A stretch of DNA of 64,000 nt from Eleusine coracana subsp. coracana (taxonomy: Eukaryota > Streptophyta > Magnoliopsida > Poales > Poaceae): contig CM064429.1 in NCBI GenBank assembly GCA_032690845.1, positions 11,688,569 to 11,752,568 of the forward strand. Direction: 5' to 3'. The translations under genes were made by a program, and so were the position numbers. Below the pieces are notes generated by a model, which saw only the letters and a list, made by a program, of their open reading frames with translations, had not been told where the DNA came from and did no database searches. Below are positions 1 through 11,335 of this stretch, one piece after another. The stretch's first letter is position 1; every line of letters begins with the position of its first letter.

Positions 1-146
1 TCACATCCACACAACTTAGCTCAAGCTCGATCATAGGAAAGAGAAATGCAAGAAAACATAAGAATCAAAGCTCATCTATCAATGCATATATTACATATGA
101 GATGCAATGCATAAAAGGTAAGATACATATATACAAGAGAACACCA
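1..146 (-). repeat. Start of 3' LTR of the copia remnant, with adjacent polypurine tract
   Basis: On the minus strand a purine run (TTTGAGGGGGAG, about 159-148) lies just after the RNase H stop and is followed by TTGGTGTTCTC, a normal place for an LTR to start with TG (143 or 146). The rest of the LTR lies outside the window. The exact first base is uncertain. Confidence 0.55.
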
Positions 147-154
147 ACTCCCCC

Positions 155-2116
155 TCAAATGATGCCATAAGGATGGCAAACACCAAGCTCCCCCCAAAGA
201 AAAGCAAATCTCGAAGCATCTAGGGGCTTGGTCAGAATATCAGTCAATTGGTGTGTAGTGTCAATGTATTTGAGCTCAACATCTCCCTTCTCAACATTAT
301 CTCTTAGGAAGTGGAATCTCACATTTATGTGTTTGACCTTACCATGTTGGACTGGGTTTTTGACTAAGCATATGGCACTGGAGTTATCACACATGAGTGG
401 AACGCTCTTAAAGGTTAACCCATAGTCTCTCATGGTGGATACTATCCATAGGATTTGTAAGCAGCAGCTAGCAGCTACAACATAATCAGCCTCTGTGGTG
501 GATTGGGCTACACTCAACTGCTTACAAGAAGACCAATAGATCAAAGAAGTACCCAAGAAATGGCAAGTACCAGAAGTGCTCTTCCTATCAATTCTACACC
601 CAGCAATGTCCGCATCTGAATACCCAATGAGATCAAGAGATGAAGATGCAGAGTATCAAAGACCGAACTCAAGGGTGTATTTGAGATACCTGAAAATGCG
701 CTTGACAGCCTTGCGATGAGTCACCCTTGGGGAAGCCTGGAAGCGAGCACAAAGACACACTGCAAAGTGTATGTCGGATCTTGTCACCGTCAGGTACAAG
801 AGGGAGCCAATCATGCTCCTGTACTCCCTTTGGTCCACTGCTTCACAGTCTTCGTCAGGGTCAAGTGCCATTGTTGTGGACATTAGTGTTGACAACGGCT
901 TCACATTGACCATGTTGAACTTCTTCAGGAGATCCTTTGTGTACTTGGCTTGATGTATGAAGGTGCCTTGCTTGTACTACTTGATTTAAAGTCCAAGAAA
1001 GAAGGGGAGCTCGCCCATCATCGACATCTGAAATTCACTTTCCATGGCTTTCTGAAATCTGGACACAAGAGCATGAGAGGAACCTCCAAAGATGATATTA
1101 TCCAAGTAAATTTGAACCATTAGAAAGTCATTGCCATGCTTTAGAGTGAACAAGGTTTTGTCAACACACCCCATGACATACCCGCGCTCTAGCAAGAAAG
1201 TCTTAAGCCTAGCATACCATGTCCTAGGTGCTTGCTTTAGCCCGTACAAAGTCTTTTGAAGCTTGTACACACGGTTTGGGTATTTGTGGTGCTCAAAGCC
1301 AGGTGGTTGTCTCACAAAAACCTCTTCCTCTGTCAAACCATTTAGGAAGGCACTCTTGACATCCATTTGGTAGAGTCTAATGCCCTTAGAAGCAGCAAAT
1401 GCAAGCAAGATCCTAATGGCTTCTATGCGTGCAACAGGAGCAAAGGTTTCCCCATAGTCTAAGCCCTCCACTTGACTGAAACCCTGGGCAACAAGCCTAG
1501 CCTTGTTTCTAACAACCTCACCATCTTTCCCATGCTTGTTTTTGAAAACCCACTTGGTTCCTATGACATTGACACCAACAGGAGGCTCTACTAGGGTCCA
1601 CACTCTGTTTCTCTCAAAGTTTTCCAACTCCTCATGCATGGCATTAACCCAATGTTCATCAGATAATGCGTGTCCAACATCCCGAGGTTCAAAGGTGGCA
1701 ACAAAGAGAGCATTAGTAAAGCAGGCGAGATGTGCAGACCTTGACCTTGTTGTCCTCTCATAGAGATTACCGATCATCTGTTGAGGTGGATGTTGACGTT
1801 GAATGTGGTGAGGGGCCTCTCTCGCAGAGTGTACCTCCCCCTCAACCATAGCTGGAGGCGGCTCAACAGCTGCTGAGGTCGATGTAGAAGCTTTTGGACC
1901 CTCTGCTGGAGTGGTGGAAGCAGCAGGAACAAGCTTGAATGTGGGATGGAAAGACTCATCATCGTCATCATCCAAGCCCTGTAGGTCCTCTTCTACAATG
2001 ATACTCTCCTCCATCTCCTTGTTACCTGCAGTCTCAACCACAATGCTTGCACAAGAGTTTGATTCATCAAAGGTTACATCACAGGATTCTACGATGGTGT
2101 TAGTTTTCAAATTCAA
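155..2116 (-). pseudogene. Copia reverse transcriptase and RNase H, broken
   Basis: The piece at 986-2116 carries an acidic linker and then the copia RT core (RVT_2 family): NKARLVAQGFSQVEGLDY, the FAPVARIEAIRILLAFAA helix, QMDVKSAFLNG with the first catalytic Asp, QPPGFE and LYGLKQAPRTWY. The usual YVDDIIFG box reads YLDNIIFG, so the second catalytic Asp is Asn. RT continues in another frame at 656-913 (CARFQASPRVTHRKAVKRIFRYL region). RNase H is at 155-556, with the ALIYWSSCKQ-type strand, the STTEADY box and the QLTDILTKPL tail. Frame breaks near 985 and 600 separate the parts. The family is clear and the gene is inactive. Confidence 0.9.
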
Positions 2117-2237
2117 AACTCTTTAAGAATGGCCATGAAGGGTGTAGCCAAGAAAGATGCCATCGGAAGATCTCGACTCAAACTTATCAAGATTGCCATG
2201 CTTGAGAATGAAGCACTTGCAACCAAAGGCGCGTAAA

Positions 2238-2641
2238 TTAAGAAACAGATGGCTTCCTCCCAAAGCGTAGCTCAAAGAAAGTCACATTAAGAATTGAGCG
2301 CAAGAAAATCCGATTGAAAACATAGCAAGCAGTGCTAATGGCCTCAGCCCAGAACTGCCTCGGAGTCCTATGCTCATCGAGCATCGTCCGGGCCATTTCC
2401 ACCATGGTTCTGTTCTTTCTTTCGACCACACCATTCTGCTGAGGGACACGAGGTGCTAAAAACTGATGCTCAATACCATACTCAAGACAGAAAGCATCAA
2501 AGGAGGAGTTCTTGAACTTGGTGCCATTATCACTGCGAATTGCTCGTAATGCACCAGGAAGTTCCTTGAACAACCTCAAAACTAAGCTCCAAAAGTGATG
2601 AAACACTTCATCCTTGCTCTCAAGAAAGTAAACTCTAATAC
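2238..2641 (-). pseudogene. Copia integrase catalytic core, 5'-truncated
   Basis: The reading frame shows VYFLESKDEVFHHF, then IRSDNGTKF with the second catalytic Asp and VPQQNGVVERKNRT with the catalytic Glu, followed by FWAEAISTACYVFNR and FELRFGRKP. This is the rve integrase core of Ty1/copia. The zinc-binding HHCC region and the first catalytic Asp are missing, because the frame upstream of VYFLES is LTR and PBS sequence, not integrase. It would sit between protease and RT in an intact copy. Confidence 0.88.
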
Positions 2642-2645
2642 CAAT
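2632..2645 (-). other. Primer binding site of the copia remnant
   Basis: The minus strand reads ATTGGTATTAGAGT, close to the TGGTATCAGAGC complement of the initiator tRNA-Met 3' end. It follows an LTR-type end (ACCCCCCCTCTGGTCGTCTTCTC...CCTTTA) as at 30113 in this window. It is fused directly to integrase codons, so either an internal deletion joined the PBS to IN, or the match is partly chance. Confidence 0.6.
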
Positions 2646-3389
2646 TAAAGGATCGAGAAGACGACCAGAGGGGGGGTGTGATGTGAACAAGGGTTCCCGA
2701 TCTTCCGAAAGATTCTTGGTAAGTTGATTTGGTCAGAGGCAACACACAAATCGATCCGGCTTCAGAACAGCACGTTCTAAACCCCTCAATCACAGCACGA
2801 CATCTCGTCTGGTTATCAACCGTCCAAAGACGATTGACCTCGCTGAGAAGGCTAATCCCAGCATGCAAATCAAGAACACAAGCAAGAACAACGAAGAATG
2901 CAACACAATTGCAGATGTATGATTAAACTCTCGAAGTTGGGGTCTCACAAACCGATGAACGGTGACTCTGTTTATCAACAGAATTGATCTAAGAAAAACC
3001 CAAACCCTAATGAAGAGGCGGCAGCTGTGTATGAGGAACTTAGGGCCGTGCAAGACCCCCTGGACGCAGCCCTAAGTGGGCTCAACTCGATACATGGCCC
3101 AGAGACCGATTACGGTGTCGCAGCACCATGACAGATTCTGTAAGTCGATTTGTTTCGGCGATTGCCGACGCCTCGGGACGAATTTTGACATGGGACCAGT
3201 TGGGTTGGAAAGTTCGTTTCGTCATATTTCCAGTCATATATAGAACATCCAAATCCGAGTCCGTATGCGTCCTGGGTGTCCGTTTTAGTGCAGACTGGTC
3301 CTAGGCTCCGAAACAGACTCGAAGTCGGTTTTGATTGGACCTCCACCTTGGCTTGGACGTCCTTGCTGGCCCATCACGCCTCCAATCAC
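2646..3389 (-). repeat. LTR-derived remnant between copia and gypsy pieces
   Basis: No reading frame makes sense here. The low-coordinate end is a typical LTR 3' end with a C-rich run (about 2660-2675) before the PBS. The higher part follows the polyprotein tail of the gypsy remnant on the same strand and is probably what is left of its 3' LTR. The change-over between the two LTRs could not be placed. Confidence 0.45.
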
Positions 3390-4570
3390 CTACCCAGCTA
3401 TGTCATCATCATCTCTATGGTTCCTAACAATAATTAATTCATTAGGTAGCAATCTATTCTCAAAACCACATAATAAAAACATTAGAAACGATCTCACCTG
3501 TAAATTCAGGTGATGCACATGAACTTTCATCTTAGTTGGAGGAGTGTTGTGTGTATCCATGGGTGTGATGTACTCATCATTCTCCCCCTTTTGAATTAGA
3601 GTCGTCCTCGACTGGATCTCATCCTTTTCTCCCAATAGTGGTCTAAAATCTGAAATATAAAATATAGAACTATTCCCAAACTTGGGATGCAACTCATATT
3701 TATATGCATTATGAAATTTGTCATCACAATGAGAATCTATAGTAGAAGGTATTCCATGCAAATTAATAACCTCTTTGAAACCTTGATCAGCAATATGAGC
3801 ATCATTCTCACTCTTATGACAAAATTGACAATGTGTTATCTTAGAAACACTAGAAAAACTTGACATGGCATGGTAATTGTTACTGTAGTTTTTAAGTTGG
3901 TCATTTAATTGTATAACCCAAGGAGGTTTCAATTTTGAACAAATATAAACTCTATGCACCATAAACAAACCTCTATGATCATAGTTTCCAATAGCATAAA
4001 AAATGTTTCTTGTCAATAAAGTCAATTCAGTTTGAGAAAATACTTTCTTCTCCGCGGTATTTGGATCACAAAGAACATCAAATTCAATATAACCCAAAGT
4101 ATTTAGAGAAGAAAATAATTTTTGGTCATCCTTTTGACATGTAACTAAAATCAAATGTTTAATTTCAGCACTAGTGGGTGAAACATAAGCAAAAGCATCA
4201 AGCTCATTCATTTGTTGTGGCAAAGGTATAAGTGAAGCATTGGCACACAGCTCCTCTTTATCACAAGGACCACTAGGTAAATCAACTTGTGACAAAGGAA
4301 CATGATCATAAGGTTCCAATACAGCAAGACTATTGGAACAATCCATCACATCAAGAAAGCTCTTACCTAAAGCAACAATCTATTCTTTATCTTTCCCACT
4401 ATCATCTTTTTTATGTATATGCTGAAAAGTATTAGTTGCAACAAGAGGCAAAGAAATATGTTCATCCTCTAGCAATTTAGATTTTGATGGAAGTGTTGCA
4501 TCATTTGAAATAGCCCATTCTAATCTAAATGGTTCTTTCTTTCTTCTCTCAAGTCTTTGTTGATCCTCTT
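3390..4570 (-). pseudogene. Ty3/gypsy polyprotein linker and C-terminal tail, RT to IN deleted
   Basis: The open frame at 3390-4349 starts with a low-complexity linker (LAVLEPYDHVPLSQVDLP, NTLGYIEFDVL, VHRVYICSKLKPPW), which I believe lies between protease and RT in one grass gypsy group. It ends with the usual C-terminal integrase tail: AYKYELHPKFGNSSIFYISD, then DEIQSRTTLIQKGENDEYIT and a short TPMDTHNTPPTK end. The linker joins the tail with no RT, RNase H or integrase core between. 4350-4570 continues the linker in minus-strand frame with a stop near 4375. An internal deletion has removed the catalytic part. Confidence 0.7.
3475..3577 (-). repeat. Direct repeat, copy 1 (gypsy polyprotein tail)
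   Basis: About 105 bases covering the HNTPPTK...HHLNLQVRSFLMF codons are repeated almost exactly at 5353-5459 in the same orientation, with only a few base differences. The two copies flank the gypsy protease remnant. Confidence 0.85.
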
Positions 4571-5101
4571 CTAAAATTTCAGCAACAGCATAGGTTTAAG
4601 AGTAACTCTTCTACCATTGTATTTAAATGAATAGCTATTAGCAATGGTATCGTGCAAAGCATTATTTGTAGAAATCCAAGGCTTACTCAATAACAAATGA
4701 CACGCTTGCATAGGCACTATATCAAAATCTGCACAATCCTTATAAGAACCAATAAAAAATTCAATGCGTGCAATTTTATCTACCTTTATCTTACCACAAG
4801 AATTTACCCATTGGATGTAGTATGGACATGGGTGTGGCTGTGTGGTCAAGCCGAGCTTCTCAACCAATTCCAAGCTTGCGATGTTGTTGCTACTCTCTCC
4901 ATCAATGATGACACGACAACGTCGATCCTTCACAACAAAGTGAGTCTGAAACAAGTTGTTCATTTGATTTTGCTCTACCTTCTCCATTTGAGAACTAAAC
5001 ACTCGTTGTGCTAAAACACTTGTATCAATCTCATTTGACACCATCGACTCATCACCACCGGTGTTGTAACTTGTCATTGTTAATAGAAAACAAGAAAACA
5101 C
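4571..5101 (-). pseudogene. Ty3/gypsy retropepsin-like aspartic protease region
   Basis: The 176-codon frame has the gypsy retropepsin pattern: RRCRVIIDGESSNNIASLELVEKLGL with the active-site Asp in an IDGES box (IDGGS or IDTGS is usual), then HPCPYYIQWV, the C-terminal flap strand and ACHLLLSKPWIS. The LLGRPW-type box reads LLSKPW. The frame ends with YSFKYNGRRVTLKPM, typical of the segment just after protease. Gag is not recognisable upstream. It belongs with the polyprotein tail at 3390-4570 as one minus-strand remnant. Confidence 0.75.
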
Positions 5102-5352
5102 ACAAGAGTATATTTTCCTATCACTACTGTTTGATCACGGTGGAAACTCTCAACAAGCAAATGACAGCACCTAACTGAGTTCTTACAAGATTCTTAGTAA
5201 CAAAACAGAGGATACCTTGGAGAGTGTGATCCGACGATTGCGAGGGTCCAAAGTTCTGTGCCTATTCAGAAGGATATATATGGAGCTAGGTAGGCAATTT
5301 ATAGTAGCAAGGATTAGCAAAATTTCAATTCAAAAATTGCAAAACTGAGTAA

Positions 5353-5459
5353 TAAAAACATTAGAAACGATCTCACCTGTAAATTCAGATGATGCACATG
5401 AACTTTCATCTTAGTTGGAGGAGTGTTGTGTGTATCCATGGGTGTGATATACTCATCAC
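5353..5459 (-). repeat. Direct repeat, copy 2 (gypsy tail fused to an LTR end)
   Basis: Nearly identical to 3475-3577. At its high-coordinate side it is fused to an LTR end of another element (CCCATTCACC on the minus strand), so the joined frame runs 5314-5634. This points to a duplication or recombination event between elements. Confidence 0.8.
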
Positions 5460-6182
5460 GGTGAATGGGAGCCAATAAAAAATTCTTCACAAGAACTTGG
5501 CCTATATCCCAATTACAACCCAAGCCAATCTCTAAACCAATCACCAAGGCCACACACACCAACTTGTGATGTGCTAACCCTAGGAGTGATGAACTATAGC
5601 AGCGGAACACAGCGGAAACAAAAGGGAACAGCAAAGACTTGAATCAATAAAAGAAGCGCACACAAGTCACCTTACTGGACTACCATCGACTGTGCCGATC
5701 AAAGCCATCGGTAGTGCCGATTGGCACCATCGGCAGTGCCGGTAAGACCTAGCGGTAGTGCCAGTGAGGGAGTCTCAAAAGCAATAGACAAAATACATCG
5801 ACAGTGTCGGTCTGGCCATCGACAGTGCCGGTCCCGGTCGTCGGTAGTGCCGATCGACCCCGACCGAATAGGAAAAGGTTTCAGGATTAGGCAAAAACAT
5901 GGTCAAAAACTAATCAACACATCACGACCCTAATCCTAGAAGATCAAATCGATTGGCTCAAGGAATCATCACGAATTTCAGATCTTGTGCCAACAACACC
6001 AAAAAGAGGGAACTTGAGAAATCCTTCAAATCGAAGGTGCTAGAGCTATTGATTCAGTCAAGGAGCCATATCGGATTGTTCTACCTCATCATAGCAACAA
6101 GTTTCTCAAGAAATCCGACCCAAAAACTCATCCAAAAAGGAGACCAAAAATTCCCACGAAAATAGCTCCAAAAATAGAGAAA
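5455..6182 (-). repeat. LTR 3'-end remnant with CATCGGNAGTGCCGGT-type motif cluster
   Basis: The minus strand here ends with GGCCAAGTTCTTGTGAAGAATTT and CCCATTCACC. The same end is seen on the plus strand at 7180-7300, so this is an LTR end of that family. At 5690-5870 a degenerate 17-18-base motif (ATCGGCAGTGCCGGT and variants, some with TAGTGCCGAT) occurs about eight times. No coding potential. The upper limit is approximate. Confidence 0.55.
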
Positions 6183-7150
6183 AAGAGAAATTCGGGATTT
6201 AGGGAGAGAGGAAGATCTGGACCATGAAAATGAATCTCATATCATTGATTCAAGAATTCAAGATACATGATTATATGTCTAGGAAGCCACCCTCATCCTC
6301 CCACTATTTGAGAAGGGTAAGAGATGTCTGCCACACACCCACTACTGTCCTCTTTACAGATAAAGCACTCTCCTAGCACATGAGAAGAAAAACCTAGCAA
6401 GGCTAATGGCAAGAGAGGCACCTCTTCCACCAACCCTACCTCTCCTTATATAGGCCTAGAGGTTGTCCACATGACCACTTTACCCTTGACCTACATAACA
6501 CTGCCACCTACCACCAGGGGCAAACTTGTCCATCTCTCTCCTCGTCGCCCGAACGCCCCCCCTTCACGACTTTGCTTCGCCTCGAAGCAAGCTCTGTGAT
6601 GGTGCCACGTGCACCACCAACCACCGTCATAGGTTTTGAGGCCCAAATCGGGAAACCGCCTTGCACGCTTCTCAAAGCATGACTTCTTGATGTCGACGCG
6701 TGTCACCTTGTCCCGCGATCCTGACCACCGGCAAGTCTCTCCCGGTCCCTATCCATCAGGCCCCCTTGTCACTTGCATCGGCATCCCGCTCGCCTTGACT
6801 TGGTCAATATGCCGTCTTCATCACCACCACGGTTTTGAGGCTCAACCGTGAAACCGTCCGTGCTTCTTGCCTCTCCACGTGTACGGTATGGATCACCCTT
6901 GACTCCACTCGGCCTCCTGATCGTCTGGCCCCAAGTCTCCTACTTGTGCCCGATCCTCTCGCCGTTGACCGCCAAGTTGCCTCAAGTGACCTATACATCA
7001 TGAGACAAGCAAACACATTTCTCATCTCCTGCAAACTCTCCAACATCCTCACCAACTCCGGTTAGTCAAAACCATGACATGCACAAACTCATGCAATCCC
7101 CAGCTTCCCGCATTTCAACTCAAACACAAATTTCGCCAAAGTCAATTACT
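6183..7150 (-). repeat. Probable LTR of an unclassified retroelement
   Basis: No believable gene. On the minus strand a TATA box (CCTATATAAGGAGAGG, about 6462-6447) is preceded by GC-rich DNA and followed by AT-rich leader, as in grass LTR U3-R regions. I could not place either end, and I saw no flanking duplication. Confidence 0.35.
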
Positions 7151-7159
7151 CATCACATA

Positions 7160-7319
7160 TTACAAACCATGGCACATATCCACATGGTTTCTCAATGACC
7201 TTGGTGACTTGCCTTAGGGTTGGGTTCGGTTCAAATTGGGACATAGGCCAAGTTTTTGAGAAGAATTTTAATTGTCTCCCATTCACCCCCCCCCCTCTGG
7301 TCGCCTTCTCAGTCCTTCA
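7160..7319 (+). repeat. LTR 3'-end remnant, plus orientation
   Basis: The segment ends with a C-rich run and GGTCGCCTTCTCAGTCCTTCA, a common 3' end of grass copia LTRs. It shares AATTGGGACATAGGCCAAGTT with the inverted remnant at 5455-5560. No PBS follows at 7320. Confidence 0.5.
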
Positions 7320-7769
7320 AAGATCGAAAGAAGATGGATGAGAAGAACATGAATACAATGGTGCATGTTCACTTGGAGTACGTATGAAGATCATGTCAAG
7401 ATGAACATCTACACCAACATGGAGAAGAACAACAATGAACATCTACACCGACATGAACATCTATGTCTATGGTGCATGTCTACTCCAACAAGATCACCTA
7501 CCACGACAACATGACGGGTGCAAAAATTCAACTCAAGTGAAACCTCTAGTGCGCTAAATGATTGGGTAGTTCTCCCTCAACACAAAGCACATTCCAAGGG
7601 GGAGACTACTTCTAAGGGTAAGGACCAAGGTAATTTTCAAACCTCTCTTTTCTCTTGGTTCGTCGTTTTCGTTCAAGTCTTTTGTCCCTTCTTTCTTATT
7701 CTGTCGAGACTCGTTTGTTTTGGATCATCATAAGTAGTGGTTGTCATCCATCACCAAAAAGGGGGAGAT
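7320..7769 (+). other. Copia 3' untranslated remnant ending in a polypurine tract
   Basis: No coding sequence was recognised. The end (AAAAAGGGGGAGATT, 7755-7769) is a polypurine tract lying directly before the LTR at 7770. A near copy lies at 14250-14266 before the LTR at 14267, so both are 3' ends of the same copia group. ORF 7518-7733 crosses this UTR and has no recognisable domain. Confidence 0.6.
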
Positions 7770-9579
7770 TATAAGGTTCATGACCATTGAGGTCACCCCA
7801 AGGTATGATGGTGATGAATGACAAACATGAAATATGACTAATGCATACACGAGTGTTGTGCGTGTTGGAAATCTTTTCTACTCTATGATGATTGTAGTTG
7901 GTTGTCTTGGCGATTGATGATAATGACCACAAGCATGGAGGCTTAATGAGCTTGATGGAGTCCAAGGGTTGATGGAGATGGATCAAGGCTAAGGACAAGC
8001 TATGGAGCAAGTGTTTGGAACACTTGTCTAGTTGTTAGGGCTTTGAGTCTATAGGAAAAACCGGACTATCAAGGGGGTCTAGGTCATGTCTCTTTAGGTC
8101 AAGCTAGTCGGTGATGTGTGTGGATGCTCAATGAAATCGCAGACACTTGGTGACAGTGGAGAAGCCAAGGAGCTGTTAGAAGAAGCCAGGAAACGAAGTC
8201 AAGCGAGGACGTGGCGCTTGAGCTTCTGCAGATGAAGACCGGACAAAGAGGTGCTAGAGACTGGACGGTCCGATCATCAAGAGGACTCCAGAATAGGGGA
8301 GAAGTTGGTCGCAAGGAAATCTATTGGCGCAGAATTCTGGAGACTGGACTGTATGATATGTAGAGACAATTCTGGAACAGACGAGGAAGTGGTTGCAACG
8401 GTTCTGTTTAGAGGTTCAGCGATGAAGACTGGACTATACGATCTACATGGAGAAAACAGCAGACAAAGAGTGGAGACCGGATTGTCCGGTCTGGACAGTG
8501 ACCGAACCGTCCGGTCAGTACGTCCAAAGAGCTGTTTCATGGAGCAACGACTAGTTTGAGGTTAGAAGCCCATATAAACTTGTTGCTGGGGTCATGGAGA
8601 TTGCCTTTGGCCATTGGGATTGCTGGGAGCATTAGTTGGGAGCCAAAGGGCCAAGAGAGGAGCACTAGGAGAAGATATTGGATATCTTAAGAGTGCAAGT
8701 GAGAGTAACTTGAACATCTATACACATCTAGGGCTAGGGTGTCCTTGAGTGTGTGATCTAGGTTGTTACTCTTGGTCTACGGTTAGACCTAGATCGGTTA
8801 GGTATCGGTGATCGAGCCTATTGGGATTGGTTGTGAAGGCCATCACACGTTTATACACGGTTTAAACCCGCCGTTGAAAAGCGCATCCCTAGTGAGCGCC
8901 CGTGTCAGCTCGGCGAGTCCAGCAAGTTCTCAAGGGAGGCGAGCTGGTGCCTTTGTGGCAGCAGTGACGCAACCGTGTCTTCACTCCGGGAGTGATTGCA
9001 GACTCGTGTGCAAGAACTCCACTTGGTTGCAGGAGGGACCGGTATTTCGGCAGGAGTGGTCCAACAAGGAGTAGGGGAAGGCGCCATCCTTCCGAGACCT
9101 TGGGAAAAAATATCATGATCCATCTCTTACTCTAGTCATTAATTTGATGCCTTTACCTTTCACATTTACATACCATGCTATTCATGCTCGTGTGCTTACC
9201 ATGCTCTAGTTGATTACCTTGTAGACTTGCATGTGTTGGCTTGATTGATCACCCTAGTATGTATTGTGCTACTCATTCTTATGTGCTTATCTTGTACTTG
9301 ATGATCTAGTAGCTTTGCATGAGTAGGCTCCTTTCCTAGCCTGTTGTATGCTTCCGCTTGTCTTTGATTACTAGCTTGCATAGGAGTTGCTTGTCCTTGT
9401 ATGTGATCCACTAGTATGCTTAGGTTGTCTTTCCCTTCATTGGATTATCCTACTAGTGTGATCACCACTAGAATTGTGTAGGAGTTGTTTGAGTGGTCCG
9501 TTTTAGTAATTGGCAAATTAGGTACATAGTTTGAGTTTTCAATTCACCCCCGCCCCCTCTTGGTCACTCGATCCTTTCA
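7770..9579 (+). repeat. 3' LTR of a SIRE-like copia element (LTR A)
   Basis: It starts just after the polypurine tract with TATAAGGTTCATGACCATTG (TG changed to TA) and ends ATTCACCCCCGCCCCCTCTTGG...ATCCTTTCA. It shares long blocks with the LTRs at 12300, 14267 and 28441, such as AAAACCGGACTATCAAG. A TATA box (CCATATAAAC, 8570-8579) lies after a cluster of GACCGGACGGTCCGGT-like palindromes (8240-8520). No PBS follows, as expected of a 3' LTR. Length about 1810 bases. Confidence 0.75.
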
Positions 9580-9908
9580 GTGGGCCCCCTCGGGGTGTGC
9601 TTCCTGGGAGTGACTGGTAGGTGGGTCCTCTTCTGAATTTAGTCGGTGTTCTCCGGAGGAATGCTGTGCAGCCACGTATGCAATCCGATGGAAGTCCAGT
9701 TGGCACCATCTCATTGGCCGGAACGGTGTATCCCTGGATTATGCTCCATTTCCCCACATATATTGTATCAAATCTCTGCATGCACATGAATCTCCAAGGA
9801 TAAGTGAAATCTTATTACTCCTAACTAACATCCAAGTATGAAATGCTAAGTCTTCCTACTTTTATAGGTATATTGATGGTCGAAATTTGTATTTAACGAC
9901 CATCAACA
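9580..9908 (-). repeat. Athila-type LTR head fragment (fragment i)
   Basis: On the minus strand it begins TGTTGATGGTCGTTAAATAC (9908 downward), matching the starts of the LTRs at 10966 and 31214 in layout. It stops at the border with LTR A. It is a truncated piece about 330 bases long. Confidence 0.6.
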
Positions 9909-10966
9909 CTGAACATGGGGGATTTCAAAGGACAGATATGGCTGTCACCAGCTACTGCCTACCCCCAAGCAATCTGTGGGCTACACAACAAATAATGCAT
10001 TCTATTGATCTAAGCACCACGCTTACATCTCTAGAACAGTATCCCTAATCGCCTAGCGATGATTAGAAAAGGAGTACTCACATTTAAGTGAACACTAAGC
10101 ACGTGGAAATGATCTAAGTCAAACAATAGTCATGCATCATTATAACAATACTAGCATGATATAAGATCCTAGATAAATAAATACTATAGTAAGGGCCTAC
10201 GTCTAACATGGTAGTATAGTATAACTATACTACTAACATGTAAGCATAATAACCACATGTATGAATGGATCACATAATCATACAAGAAACACATGACCCA
10301 AACATAACTATATAGAAAGACTAAATATATTAAATAGAACAAAGTCTTACAAAAGGAGAAAGATACAAGAGCCATATCACAACTCCGAAGAAGACTTGGG
10401 AACTAAAGAAGACTATTCTAAGCCTAACTCCACTGAAACTAGAGAGTAACTTGAAATACTAAGAGAGTGATGCTTCTAAGTGTGTGTCTAGGAGTGAAGC
10501 CTCTCCACTTTATTTATAGCGTCCAAAGTCGGTAACCGCTGCCTAACCCGTACAATCGCCTTTGGGGAGCCACCAGGAGCCAACATGTGGCGGCCATGCG
10601 TGAGGGGGGCCCACCCCCTGTTCGACTGAACAGGGGTGTTCGGCCGAACAAGGGGGGAGTTCCCACGTGCCCTCTTTTCTCTAGTACTCTGGCAGGTGGG
10701 CCCTCTTGTCCAGTGACACCCTGAGGTCGTTGTCGAGGTGGTTTTCTTCTGTAAGTGGGTCATTCAATACGTGTGCTTCGCTTTGATTGGCTTGAAGTAC
10801 ATTTCCATGGATCATGAGGCATTTCATCACTCCTTGCATGTGAGTATTTCTCCAAGTACAAGTGGAACTTTATTAATTCTAACTTACATGCATGGTGGGA
10901 ATGTTGAATCCTCCTTCATTTTGAGTAATATTGATGGTCGGAAATGGTAGTTAACGGTCATCAACA
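9909..10966 (-). repeat. 3' LTR of a decayed Athila-like element (ii), minus strand
   Basis: It begins TGTTGATGACCGTTAACTAC on the minus strand. A TATA box (CTATAAATAAAG, about 10518-10507) and the block ATGGCTCTTGTATCTTTCTC (about 10375 downward) match the LTR at 31214, where the same leader reads ATGGCTCTTGTATCTTTTCC. A perfect palindrome TGTTCGGCCGAACA lies at 10637-10650, upstream of the TATA box. The 3' limit is uncertain. Confidence 0.65.
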
Positions 10967-11335
10967 AACTTTTCCAAGTTGAACGTTTGCTCCTCCAGAT
11001 GCAAAGATAACACTTTATGTTGTTGATCAGGAGTTGCTATCATATTTTATATTCCCTCTATAGTACGAAATGCACAACAAAATACTCTACCTTTAATTGA
11101 ATAAGTTGGCATTTGGTAACTCACCCTTTACTTTAGTCCCTATGGGGCTTTTGGCTTCTCTTTATCTTGGGTGGTTGAAAGACATAACAATCTTTTGTAG
11201 GACGCCATTCTCTCATCCTTGTGATCCACTTTTCATTCGGAGTTTTTTTCAAAAAGATTTTACAAATAAAACCAAGTTCCTCCAATGATTCTCTTGATCG
11301 CTCAATATGTATAAATCCTCGCCTCAACAACGAGG
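10967..11335 (-). other. Athila-like 3' untranslated remnant
   Basis: Minus-strand blocks such as GCAACTCCTGATCAACAAC and ATATTGAGCGATCAAGAGAATC match the 3' untranslated part of the complete element at 36620-36960. Here they sit just before LTR ii in the same order. No coding sequence. Confidence 0.6.

Larger units (their letters stand above)
1..2660 (-). mobile_element. Ty1/copia retrotransposon remnant, minus strand
   Basis: Reading on the minus strand, an LTR end and PBS (about 2632-2660) lead straight into integrase (2238-2641), then RT and RNase H (155-2116), a polypurine tract (about 147-160) and the first part of the 3' LTR, which runs off the window start. The domain order PBS, IN, RT, RH identifies Ty1/copia. 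Gag, protease and the N-terminal part of integrase are missing, so the copy is internally deleted. Several frame breaks between the domains show it is dead. The 3' LTR is only about 145 bases here, so it cannot be compared with the 5' LTR. Confidence 0.85.

Noticed and set aside
3110..3346. A 78-codon minus-strand ORF
   Set aside because: It lies in LTR-type sequence between two retroelement remnants and shows no domain.
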